Shown here piece after piece: positions 55,425 through 63,549 of a DNA stretch of 64,000 nt. The DNA comes from CAWANP01 sp963783445. GTDB lineage: Bacteria; Chloroflexota; Anaerolineae; JAAYZQ01. Each line of letters starts with the position of its first letter. Within the stretch, counting starts at the first letter, position 1. The notes under the pieces are model-generated. The model saw only the letters and a list, made by a program, of their open reading frames with translations, did no database searches and was not told the DNA's origin. The position numbers and the translations under genes are program-made. Where the stretch lies: the NCBI GenBank assembly GCA_963783445.1, contig CAWANP010000014.1, positions 1 to 64,000 of the forward strand, written 5' to 3'.

Positions 55425-56477
55425 ATGAGCTCAGTGCTTGCATTCCTGACCCGCACCCGAGGCGGTAGCCGCCTGCACTTTACCGACATCTTTACCTATC
55501 TGTACCTCACATTCGGCGTGATACTCATGTTCGGGCCAGTGCTTTGGCTGGTGCTGTCCTCATTCAAGACCTCAGCAGAAGTGACCAAGTTTCCTCCACG
55601 CATCTTGCCGTATCGCCAAGAGACCATCGAGGTCGAAGGCTACGAGGAACCGCTGCCGCTGTATGAGGTCACCCTCGAAGACGGTTCCACGGCCCAAATG
55701 GCCCAGGTGCGCCGCATCGGCCTCGAAGCCCAGATGGTCGACCCGGCCAATCCAGACGAAATCGTCAAGGTTCACATCGATGACCGGCAACCGGTCGAAC
55801 ACGTTGTCTTTAGCCTGGACAACTATATCGAAGGCATAGAGAGTTTTGACTTTGCCGTCTATTTCCGCAACAGCGTCATTGTCACCATATTCGCCACCAT
55901 CCTGACGCTGCTGGTCAACAGCATGGCAGCCTTTGCGCTGGCCAAGTATTCGTTCCCGGGGCGCACGGCCATTTTTCTAATCATGATTGCTACGCTCATG
56001 GTCCCGCTGTCGGTAGTCCTGGTGCCCGTATTTCTGGTGATCACGCGCGTGGGCTGGAACAACAACTTGCTAGGCGTGATCGTGCCAGGGGCAGCTACGC
56101 CGACCGGCGTATTCCTGCTGCGGCAGTACATGCTGACCATCCCCGACGACCTGATCGACGCGGCGCGCATCGATGGTGCCAGCGAGTGGGGAATCTACAC
56201 CAAGGTCATTCTGCCGCTGTCAAAACCGGCCCTGGCCGTTCTGACCATTTTTTCGGTGATGTGGCGTTGGAATGACTTTCTCTGGCCTCTCGTGGTGCTG
56301 AGTCGCAGCGAGGTCTTTACCCTGCAGGTTGGCCTCCAGTCGTTCCAGGGCCAGTTGAACGTGCAGTGGCACTTGATCCTGGCCATGACAGTCTTGACTT
56401 TGCTGCCTATCACGGTCGTTTTTGCCTTCTTGCAGCGCAATATCACAACCGGGATTGCTACCACCGGGATGAAATAG
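55425..56477 (+). CDS. CUT1 ABC sugar transporter permease, MalG type, with enlarged outer loop
   Basis: The start lies four bases after the partner's stop, so the two subunits are co-translated. The 350-residue chain has six helices ('LYLTFGVILMFGPVLWLVLS', 'VIVTIFATILTLLVNSMAAF', 'IFLIMIATLMVPLSVVLVPV') and the EAA loop 'IDAARIDGASEWGIYTKVIL'. Between helices 1 and 2 is a hydrophilic insert of about 90 residues ('EVEGYEEPLPLYEVTLEDGS', 'MVDPANPDEIVKVHIDDRQP') facing outside, longer than in enteric MalG. It could contact the double binding protein. Apart from this the protein is of standard type and intact. Confidence 0.9.
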   Translation: MSSVLAFLTRTRGGSRLHFTDIFTYLYLTFGVILMFGPVLWLVLSSFKTSAEVTKFPPRILPYRQETIEVEGYEEPLPLYEVTLEDGSTAQMAQVRRIGLEAQMVDPANPDEIVKVHIDDRQPVEHVVFSLDNYIEGIESFDFAVYFRNSVIVTIFATILTLLVNSMAAFALAKYSFPGRTAIFLIMIATLMVPLSVVLVPVFLVITRVGWNNNLLGVIVPGAATPTGVFLLRQYMLTIPDDLIDAARIDGASEWGIYTKVILPLSKPALAVLTIFSVMWRWNDFLWPLVVLSRSEVFTLQVGLQSFQGQLNVQWHLILAMTVLTLLPITVVFAFLQRNITTGIATTGMK

Positions 56478-56629
56478 ACGCGCAGCGTCAGGGTCGAAAG
56501 CAGAACGTACCCGGACAATTGCTCTCGCACGCAGCTATTCGCTGGGGAGTTTTGTAACACAGTGGCACGAGAACCGTGGCTCAGGAACGAATCCTGGTTG
56601 GATCGTGCTTCTAGAATTGGGAGAGCCGT

Positions 56630-58468
56630 ATGACATTTGTGTATGCTGGACAGTACTTGCGAGTCGATCTGAATTTGGGTGAGGTACGCGCCGAGCCGAT
56701 CTCGGATGCGGATGCGCGCACCTTCTTTCTTGGCAGTGGATACGCAGCCAAGCTGTACCATGAGGAGATGGATCCCGATATCGAACCACTGGATCCGCGC
56801 AATCCCGTCTATATATTCAATGGCCTTTTTTCCGGGACATTTGCTCCCACCGGCTGCCGCAGCAGTTGGTGCGGGCGCAGCCCGTTGACCGGCATCTGGA
56901 ACGAGGCTAACATGGGAGGTCACTTTGGCGCCGAGCTGCGCGCCGCCGGTGTGGATGGCCTGGTCATTGTAGGGCGGGCAGACCAGCCCGTCTACCTCTA
57001 TGTCCACGACGGCACGGCCGAGATCTGCGACGCGAGCGACCTGTGGGGGCTGGATACCTTTGACGCCTACGACCAACTGCTGGCAGAGACCGATCCCAAG
57101 GCCCGCGCCGCCGTTATTGGTCCGGCGGGAGAGAACCGCGTGCACTTTGCCTCGGTGATGCAGGGTGGGCGGGGTCACAGCCGGGCTGCCGGACGCGGTG
57201 GCATTGGTGCGCTGATGGGAAGCAAACACATCAAGGGCATCGTCGTGCGTGGGCGAGAGCGGCCGAGCTATGCCGACAGGGCGGGCTTTAGCAGCCTAGT
57301 CCGCGAGCTGACACCCCAGATTCAGGAAGGCGCTGCGGGCATGTCCATGTACGGCACGGCGGGCGGCATGACCGGTACAGAGTTCACCGGCGACCTGCCC
57401 ATCCATAATTGGCAGGACGGGTCCTGGGAGGAAGGGGCGCAGGCAATCTCTGGCCAAGTCATCCACGAGAGGTATTGGGTCAAGGACACGAGCTGCCACG
57501 CCTGCCCCATCGGCTGCGGGAAAGCCATCGAGATCAACGAGGGGCCCTATGCCGGGGTCCGCGGCGAGGGGCCTGAGTACGAGACGCTGGCCGGCTTTGG
57601 CGCCATGCTCCAGATCGACGACCTGGCGGCAATCAGCCAGGCCAACGATCTCTGCAACCGCCTGGGCATGGACACCATCAGCGCCTCAGCGACAGTCGCG
57701 TTTGCATTTGAGGCGTTTGAGACCGGCCTCATCTCGATCCGCGAAACTGAGGGCGTCCCCCTGACCTGGGGGGATCCGGCGGCCATGCTCAAGCTGGTCG
57801 AGCTGGTGGCCGCGCGTCGCAGCGCGGGCCAGTACCTGGCCGACGGCGTACGGGCTGCGGCAGCTCACCTGGGCGGTGGCGCCGAGGCGTATGCTATCCA
57901 CGTCAAAGGGTTGGAAGTGGCCTACCACGATCCCCGTGCCTTCCTATCGATGGCCGTCAACTATGCTACTGCCAACCGCGGCGGTTGCCACCTGGAGGCC
58001 CTGAGCTATTGGCCAATGTACGGCGTCAATGCCGCGGCCTGGGCCCCGGATACCTACGATCGGTTTTCCAACGAGGGAGCTGGACGGCAGGTTGTCGCCT
58101 TCCAGAACTACCTGTCGCTCTACAATCCGCTGGGGCTATGCAAGTTCATCGGCAAGGTGGGCCTGAGTCCCCAGACATTGGCCGATCTGGTTAACGCTGC
58201 GACAGGCTGGGACTATAGCGGTGAGGAGATGATGTTGGCCGGCGAGCGTATCTTTACGCTGAAGCGGCTCATCAACAATCGACTGGGCATCACGCGGGCA
58301 GACGATACACTGCCCGAGCGGCTGTTGACCCAGCCCCGTCCCTCGGGCCAGGCAGAGGGCGTGTTGCCCGACCTGGACCTGATGCTTGAAGAGTACTATG
58401 AGGTCCGGGGCTGGACCGCGGACGGGCGACCTTTGTCCGAGAGGCTGCAAGAACTCGGGCTGGTCTGA
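56630..58468 (+). CDS. Tungsten-type aldehyde:ferredoxin oxidoreductase
   Basis: The 612-residue product has the AOR N-terminal domain ('GQYLRVDLNLGEVRAEPI', 'FNGLFSGTFAPTGCRSS'), the pterin-binding 'MGGHFGAELRAAGVDGLVI', 'IGPAGENRVHFASVMQGG', 'GRGGIGALMGSKHIKGIVV', and the [4Fe-4S] ligands CHACPIGC (Cys289, 292, 296) with a fourth Cys in 'NPLGLCKFIG'. The enzyme oxidises aldehydes to carboxylic acids with ferredoxin and needs a tungsten or molybdenum pterin. Its setting between sugar permeases and a transaldolase suggests that the aldehyde is a sugar fragment. The frame is intact. 150 bases separate it from the permease. Confidence 0.9.
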   Translation: MTFVYAGQYLRVDLNLGEVRAEPISDADARTFFLGSGYAAKLYHEEMDPDIEPLDPRNPVYIFNGLFSGTFAPTGCRSSWCGRSPLTGIWNEANMGGHFGAELRAAGVDGLVIVGRADQPVYLYVHDGTAEICDASDLWGLDTFDAYDQLLAETDPKARAAVIGPAGENRVHFASVMQGGRGHSRAAGRGGIGALMGSKHIKGIVVRGRERPSYADRAGFSSLVRELTPQIQEGAAGMSMYGTAGGMTGTEFTGDLPIHNWQDGSWEEGAQAISGQVIHERYWVKDTSCHACPIGCGKAIEINEGPYAGVRGEGPEYETLAGFGAMLQIDDLAAISQANDLCNRLGMDTISASATVAFAFEAFETGLISIRETEGVPLTWGDPAAMLKLVELVAARRSAGQYLADGVRAAAAHLGGGAEAYAIHVKGLEVAYHDPRAFLSMAVNYATANRGGCHLEALSYWPMYGVNAAAWAPDTYDRFSNEGAGRQVVAFQNYLSLYNPLGLCKFIGKVGLSPQTLADLVNAATGWDYSGEEMMLAGERIFTLKRLINNRLGITRADDTLPERLLTQPRPSGQAEGVLPDLDLMLEEYYEVRGWTADGRPLSERLQELGLV

Positions 58469-58592
58469 GCGCAGCAACCTCAATGAAGAAGTGATCGCCA
58501 CATGCATCGGCCGGCTGACCAAACCCGAGGCGTTGCCACATGGCAACAGCTTTGGCATCCACCGCGTCGGCCTCAGAATCTAGTCTCAACCA

Positions 58593-58632
58593 GGCACCGA
58601 TTCCACGATAGCGCCTGTTTGGAATCGGTGCC
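58593..58632 (+). promoter_or_regulatory. Hairpin upstream of transaldolase gene
   Basis: GGCACCGATTCCA (58593-58605) pairs perfectly over 13 bases with TGGAATCGGTGCC (58620-58632), loop of 14 bases. It ends eight bases before the AGGAGG site at 58641. It may be a terminator of the preceding gene without a T tract, or a processing and stability element. Confidence 0.6.
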
Positions 58633-58653
58633 CACACCCGAGGAGGTTTGGAT

Positions 58654-59316
58654 ATGAAGTTCTTTCTGGATAGCGCGCTGGTCGATGAAATCGCCCACGC
58701 GCTGGAGATGTGGGACATCGACGGGGTGACCACCAATCCGCGTCATGTCAGCGTGGCAGGCAAGCCGTTCCTGACCACCATCCGCGACATTGCCGGCCTG
58801 TTCGCAGGGACTGACAAAGCGATCTCAGTGGAGGTCAATCCCCATCACGACGAGCCTCAGGCCATGGTCGCCGAGGGGGAAACGCTGGCAGCGATCAGCC
58901 CCAACTTTGTCATCAAGCTGCCTGCCACGGAGGCCGGCTTTAAGGCCGTCGCCCTGCTCAAGGAAAAGGGCATCCGCAGCAACCTGACCTTGGTATTCTC
59001 GGCCGGGCAGGCATTGCAGGCGATGCGTATGGGTGCCTATTTTGTCTCGCCCTTCATCGGTTGGAAAGAATCCAACGCCGAAGAGACAGGACGTTTCATC
59101 CGAGACACGGTCACCATTCGAGACAACTATGACTTTTCCACCGAGATCATTGTTGCGGCAGTGCGCACCGGTCTGCAGATCGTGGATGCTGCTGTCGCTG
59201 GGGCCGACATTGTCACGGCTGGCTTTGCGGTCTACCAAGACCTCTTTGACCACCCCTACACGGACGTGGGCCTGAGCAGATTCGCGTCCTTTTGGGACCA
59301 AACCCAATATGAGTGA
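58654..59316 (+). CDS. Small transaldolase / fructose-6-phosphate-aldolase-like enzyme
   Basis: ATG 58654 follows AGGAGG. The 220-residue TIM barrel is of TalC/Fsa size: 'MKFFLDSALVDEIAHALEMW', 'DGVTTNPRHV', the Schiff-base Lys88 in 'PNFVIKLPATEAGFKAV', 'GIRSNLTLVFSAGQALQAM', 'YFVSPFIGW' and 'ADIVTAGFAVYQDLFDHPYT'. It would cleave or transfer a three-carbon dihydroxyacetone unit from a ketose phosphate or analogue, leaving an aldehyde. With the isomerase-like enzyme before and the aldehyde oxidoreductase beside it, a pathway from aldose to ketose to aldehyde is plausible. The following gene starts six bases after the stop. Confidence 0.85.
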   Translation: MKFFLDSALVDEIAHALEMWDIDGVTTNPRHVSVAGKPFLTTIRDIAGLFAGTDKAISVEVNPHHDEPQAMVAEGETLAAISPNFVIKLPATEAGFKAVALLKEKGIRSNLTLVFSAGQALQAMRMGAYFVSPFIGWKESNAEETGRFIRDTVTIRDNYDFSTEIIVAAVRTGLQIVDAAVAGADIVTAGFAVYQDLFDHPYTDVGLSRFASFWDQTQYE

Positions 59317-59322
59317 TTGACC

Positions 59323-60717
59323 ATGACAAAACGACAACCCAAGATCGTTTGCATCGGCGCAGGCAGCGCCGTGTTTGGCCTGAGCAACCTGGCCACCATT
59401 GTCCGCAGCAAGCGACTGGGCGGCTCTGAGATCGTGCTGGTCGACATTGACAAAGCTGGTCTGGAAACAATGACCCAACTGGCCCAGATCATGAACGAGT
59501 CGTGGGGCGCGGAGATGAAGATCTGGAGCACCACAGAACGGGAGGAAGCCCTGCCGGGGGCCGATTTCGTCGTTGTCTCGGTGCAGGTCGGACCCCGCGA
59601 GGACGTTTGGGAGCTGGACTGGAAGATACCTCTGCGACACGGCGTTCGCCAGCCCTACGCCGAGAACTCTGGCCCTGGCGCCCTGGCCCATACCGCGCGC
59701 AACGCGCCCCTTGTCTTGGCCATCGCCCAGGATATGGAGCGCCACTGCCCCGAGGCCTGGTTCCTCAACTTTACCAACCCCATGATCCGCCTGACCTGGG
59801 TGGTCAAGCGCTACACCCAGATCAAGATCGTGGGCCTGTGCCACCAGCTCTACTGGGCCCACGCCATGGCTGGCGCCGTCCTGGCCGACCGCTGGGGTTT
59901 GGTCTATCCCGACAACTTTCACGTCCACACCAACTATGACAACTGGGCCAGTTTGCTGAACGGCATCGTCCAGGGCTATACCCACATGGACATCAAGGCC
60001 GCTGGCCTGAATCACTTTTCCTGGGTGTACGACATCCGTGATAGGGAAACCGGCGAGGACCTCTATCCGCTGCTGCGCGAGCGTTGGCTGAACGGCTACC
60101 GGCACAGTTTTGAGCCACTGAGCCGTGAGGTATTCGAGATCTTTGGCCTGATGCCCACTGCTGGCGACGCCCACCTGTGCGAGTACCTGGCCTGGACCCA
60201 CGATCCGGTCCGAAAACCGTGGGAAAAGTACAATCTGACCCCGCAGAATTGGGACGGCAATCGCCAGCGCCGTGCTGACCGCTGGGCCCATGCGCACGCC
60301 ATTGTCAACGGCGAGCGCCCGGTGGACGAACTCAAGTCGGCCATCAGCGAGGGCGTGCCCGAGATCGTAGAGGCGATTACCTTCAACTCCAACGAATATC
60401 ATCAGCAGCTCAATCTGCCCAACGATGGACTGATCCCCAACCTGCCGGCCGATGCCATCGTCGAAGTGCCCGGTCTCATCTCGGGCCTGGGCATTCAGGG
60501 GTTAAACATGCCACCCCTGCCGGAAGGCATCGCCGAGCTGTGTCGCCGCGAGCTGGCCCTCAGCTCTATCAGCGTGGATGCATGCGTCCTGGGCGACCGC
60601 AGGTTGGCACTGCAGGCGCTGCTCCTCGATCCAATGATCAACGACATCGACACGGCACGGGCCATCCTGGACGATTTCTTATCGACTTTTGCCCAGTACC
60701 TGCCCCAGTTTGCGTGA
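59323..60717 (+). CDS. GH4-like NAD-dependent glycosidase
   Basis: ATG 59323 opens 'TKRQPKIVCIGAGSAVFG', the NAD-binding glycine motif, followed by 'EIVLVDIDKAGLETM', 'GADFVVVSVQVG', 'ENSGPGALAHTARNAPLVLA', 'WFLNFTNPMIRLTWV', the metal ligand region 'VGLCHQLYWA' (Cys) and 'KAAGLNHFSWVYDIRD' (His). About 464 residues, as usual for family 4 enzymes, which cleave alpha- or beta-glycosides by transient oxidation at C3 with NAD and a divalent metal. There is no signal peptide, so the substrate is imported first by the ABC system. The stop region overlaps a GTG of the next frame. Confidence 0.85.
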   Translation: MTKRQPKIVCIGAGSAVFGLSNLATIVRSKRLGGSEIVLVDIDKAGLETMTQLAQIMNESWGAEMKIWSTTEREEALPGADFVVVSVQVGPREDVWELDWKIPLRHGVRQPYAENSGPGALAHTARNAPLVLAIAQDMERHCPEAWFLNFTNPMIRLTWVVKRYTQIKIVGLCHQLYWAHAMAGAVLADRWGLVYPDNFHVHTNYDNWASLLNGIVQGYTHMDIKAAGLNHFSWVYDIRDRETGEDLYPLLRERWLNGYRHSFEPLSREVFEIFGLMPTAGDAHLCEYLAWTHDPVRKPWEKYNLTPQNWDGNRQRRADRWAHAHAIVNGERPVDELKSAISEGVPEIVEAITFNSNEYHQQLNLPNDGLIPNLPADAIVEVPGLISGLGIQGLNMPPLPEGIAELCRRELALSSISVDACVLGDRRLALQALLLDPMINDIDTARAILDDFLSTFAQYLPQFA

Positions 60718-60764
60718 CAGGGCCAGGTTCGGACGCTTCAGATCCGAGTTGGCAGTCGGAGGCC

Positions 60765-62066
60765 ATGCTTGTGCCCGTTTTCAGCTTACCCTACGGCAAA
60801 GAAGATCTGACCTTTCACTTGCCGGCTGGGTTGCAGGTCGATTGGGTCGAGGCTCCGGAAGCAGCGGCGGTCGAGGACCCGGCCGGCGCGGTCGAGGCCG
60901 CGCTCGATACGCCGGTCGGTGGGACCGACTGGGAAAGATGGCGCGGAATCCGCTCTGCAGCGATTGCAATCAATGACAAGACGCGGCCCGTGCCCCACGA
61001 GCATTTGCTGCCACCACTGCTGCGCCGTGTCGAAGGATTGGGACTGGCCCCTGAGGCGATCCGGCTTCTGGTTGCCTGCGGCGCGCACCCGCCCATGGCG
61101 CCCTCTGATCTGGCTCAGATCGTCCCCGCGGCGGTGCTGGCCCGCTACTCCGTTCTCTGCCACGACGCCGGTGAAAGGTCCAATCTCGTCCGCCTGGGTG
61201 CAACCACCCGGGGGACGCCGGTATGGGTCAACCGCGACTTCTTGCAAGCCGACCTGCGCCTGGTTGTAGGCAACATCGAGCCGCACCAGTTTCAGGGCTT
61301 TTCCGGCGGGGTCAAGAGCGCGGCCATCGGGCTGGCAGGACGCGAAACGATCGACTGCAACCACGCCCTGATGACCAAGCCCCTGGCTCGGCTGGGCCAC
61401 TTCAAAGACAATCCAGCTCGGCAGGACGTGGAGGAGATCGGGGCAGCCATCGGCGTGCATTTCGCCCTGAACACGATCCTTAATGGCCAGAAGCAGATCG
61501 TCCACGTGCTGGCCGGCGAGCCCCGGACCGTCATGGAGAGAGGCATCGCCCTGAGCCGCTCCGCCTGCCAGGTGAAGGTGGCCGCGCCATTTGACCTGGT
61601 GATCGCCTCACCCGGCGGGGACCCCAAGGACATCGATCTCTACCAGTCGCAAAAGGCGCTGGCCCACGCCAGCTTGGTGATGCGCGACGGCGGCACGGTC
61701 ATTCTGGCCGCAGCCTGCCCGGACGGTACCGGCAGCCAGGAGTATGAGGCCTGGATGGCTGGAGTGCTTTCCTATGAGCAAGTATTCGCCAAGTTTGAAC
61801 GCGAGGGCTTTCGAATCGGGCCGCACAAGGCATTTCAGATCGCGCGCGACGCGTCCCGGCTCCGCGTGCTTTTGGTGTCCGACCTGGAACCAGAGTTGGT
61901 GCGGCGATTGCTGCTGACGCCGGCTGAGAGTATTGACAGTGCGCTGGGCCTGGTTCTGTCTTGTCTACCACCCAACGCGCGAGTTGGCATGATGCCCAGG
62001 GCTTCCTCCACGATCCCGCTGGCCTCAACCCGATCTTTCGAAGCGAGTCTCCCCAAAAACGGATAA
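60765..62066 (+). CDS. LarA-like (DUF2088) nickel-pincer racemase family protein
   Basis: Starting at ATG 60765 (GTG 60714 is an alternative within the previous stop), the 433-residue protein opens 'VPVFSLPYGKEDLTFHL'. It carries the LarA landmarks: 'AIAINDKTRPVPHEHLLPPL', 'LLVACGAHPPM' with the first His, 'VVGNIEPHQFQGFSGGVKSA' with the second His and Lys, and 'NPARQDVEEIG'. LarA racemises lactate and relatives racemise other 2-hydroxy acids using a nickel pincer cofactor made by LarB, LarC and LarE, none of which is in the window. It could act on the hydroxy acid produced from the sugar-derived aldehyde. The frame is intact. Confidence 0.8.
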   Translation: MLVPVFSLPYGKEDLTFHLPAGLQVDWVEAPEAAAVEDPAGAVEAALDTPVGGTDWERWRGIRSAAIAINDKTRPVPHEHLLPPLLRRVEGLGLAPEAIRLLVACGAHPPMAPSDLAQIVPAAVLARYSVLCHDAGERSNLVRLGATTRGTPVWVNRDFLQADLRLVVGNIEPHQFQGFSGGVKSAAIGLAGRETIDCNHALMTKPLARLGHFKDNPARQDVEEIGAAIGVHFALNTILNGQKQIVHVLAGEPRTVMERGIALSRSACQVKVAAPFDLVIASPGGDPKDIDLYQSQKALAHASLVMRDGGTVILAAACPDGTGSQEYEAWMAGVLSYEQVFAKFEREGFRIGPHKAFQIARDASRLRVLLVSDLEPELVRRLLLTPAESIDSALGLVLSCLPPNARVGMMPRASSTIPLASTRSFEASLPKNG

Positions 62067-62078
62067 AGGAAGTGACTC

Positions 62079-63245
62079 ATGAGTTTACTGACCCATCTCG
62101 AGTGTGGACTGTGTGGCACCGAGCAGGACGCCGACCGGTTGTGGAACCTCTGCCCGGAGTGCGGCAAACCGCTGCTGGCCCGCTACGACCTGGAGGCGGC
62201 CCGCCTGGTCGTCACCCGGGAGGAGATTGCCAAGCGCGGGGCCAACCTGTGGCGCTACCGGGAGTTGCTACCCGTGCGCGACGCCCGCCACATCCTCTGC
62301 CTGGGAGAGGGCTGGACGCCGCTGGTCCACGCTGCGCGCTTGGGCCAAGCCGTGGGCTTTGATCATCTGTACATCAAGGATGAAGGCTTGAACCCCACCG
62401 CGTCTTTCAAGGCGCGGGGGTTGGGCGTGGCCATGTCGCGGGCCCTCGAACTGGGCGTCAAAGCTGTCTCCATCCCTTCGGCGGGCAACGCGGCCGGAGC
62501 AATGAGTGCCTACGCGTCCCTGGCCGGGATTGAGGGCCACGTCTTTATGCCCCAGGACGTGCCCCTCCTATTCGTGGCCGAATGCCGTGCTCTGGGGGCC
62601 GAGGTGACGCTGGTGGACGGGCTCATCACCGACTGCGGACGGGTTGCCGCCGAGGGGGTTCGCGCCTTTGGCCGCTTTGACGTCTCCACCCTCAAGGAAC
62701 CCTACCGCATCGAGGGCAAAAAGACGATGGGTTACGAGCTGGCCGAGCAGATGGAATGGATGCTGCCTGACGTGATCATCTATCCCACTGGTGGTGGCAC
62801 GGGCCTGATCGGCATGTGGAAGGCATTCGACGAGATGGAGCAGTTGGGCTGGATCGGGCCAGAGCGGCCGCGTATGGTCACTGTCCAATCCGACGGCTGC
62901 GCGCCCGTGGTCAGAGCCTTCCACGAAGGTCAGGAGTTTGCCACGCCATGGCAGGGGGCCAAAACCGTCGCCGATGGGCTGCGTGTGCCGGCTGCGGTCG
63001 GCGACTTTCTGATCATTCGTGCACTGCACGAAAGCAAGGGAACGGCCGTGTCCGTAACTGATAGCGACATGCTCGAGGCTGCTAACCTCATCGGGCGCAC
63101 CCAGGGGATCTTTGTCTGCCCTGAGGGAGGAGCCACATTGGCCGCTTTCCAGCATCTGCGGAGCCAGGGCTGGATCGGTGATGATGAGACGGTAATTCTC
63201 TTCAATACCGGCAGCGGGCTCAAGTACGCTCACCTGTGGGCATAA
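62079..63245 (+). CDS. Threonine-synthase-like PLP enzyme with zinc ribbon
   Basis: The 388-residue protein starts 12 bases after the LarA-like stop. Its N-terminus is a zinc ribbon ('HLECGLCGTEQ', 'LCPECGKPL'), then 'LGEGWTPLVHAARLGQ', the PLP lysine in 'LNPTASFKARGLGVAM', 'VSIPSAGNAAGAMSAYASLA', 'YPTGGGTGLIGMWKAFDEM' and 'FVCPEGGATLAAFQHLRSQG'. This is the layout of ThrC class enzymes and of relatives such as cysteate synthase. Homoserine-pathway genes are absent nearby, so a catabolic or sulfonate-related role is possible alongside plain threonine synthesis. The frame is intact. Confidence 0.8.
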   Translation: MSLLTHLECGLCGTEQDADRLWNLCPECGKPLLARYDLEAARLVVTREEIAKRGANLWRYRELLPVRDARHILCLGEGWTPLVHAARLGQAVGFDHLYIKDEGLNPTASFKARGLGVAMSRALELGVKAVSIPSAGNAAGAMSAYASLAGIEGHVFMPQDVPLLFVAECRALGAEVTLVDGLITDCGRVAAEGVRAFGRFDVSTLKEPYRIEGKKTMGYELAEQMEWMLPDVIIYPTGGGTGLIGMWKAFDEMEQLGWIGPERPRMVTVQSDGCAPVVRAFHEGQEFATPWQGAKTVADGLRVPAAVGDFLIIRALHESKGTAVSVTDSDMLEAANLIGRTQGIFVCPEGGATLAAFQHLRSQGWIGDDETVILFNTGSGLKYAHLWA

Positions 63246-63549
63246 GATCATGTATAGGGCATCCCAATCAATGAGAATCTACGCCAGGAATTGCTGACCA
63301 TTTTAGGACTCGATCGTGCTTAAAAAGGTGGTTCCCAGCTTCCGAAAATGCCCGTTCGGTAGCAGTTGATCACAAAGCGCCAACCCGAATCCCCCCAACT
63401 TCTCAGATCTGTACATCTGTACAGGTAAAAGACTGTACGAATGGCTGATGCGCAGGGGCGCAAGTTGTGGTATACTGTAGTCGGTTTCAACGGACCTCCA
63501 ATGACGCAGGCGCGACATTCATCAGATTCCCCACCAAGGAGACGCAACT
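63246..63549 (+). promoter_or_regulatory. Sulfatase upstream region with extended -10
   Basis: TGTGGTATACT at 63466-63476 is the same extended -10 type as elsewhere in the window; no clear -35 box is seen. Two TGTACA sites stand side by side at 63410-63423 as a possible regulator target. The remainder of the spacer shows no gene. Confidence 0.45.

Noticed and set aside
58825..60402. 525-residue minus-strand frame over the transaldolase and glycosidase genes
   Set aside because: Antisense to two well-supported enzymes and spans their boundary; no recognisable motifs.
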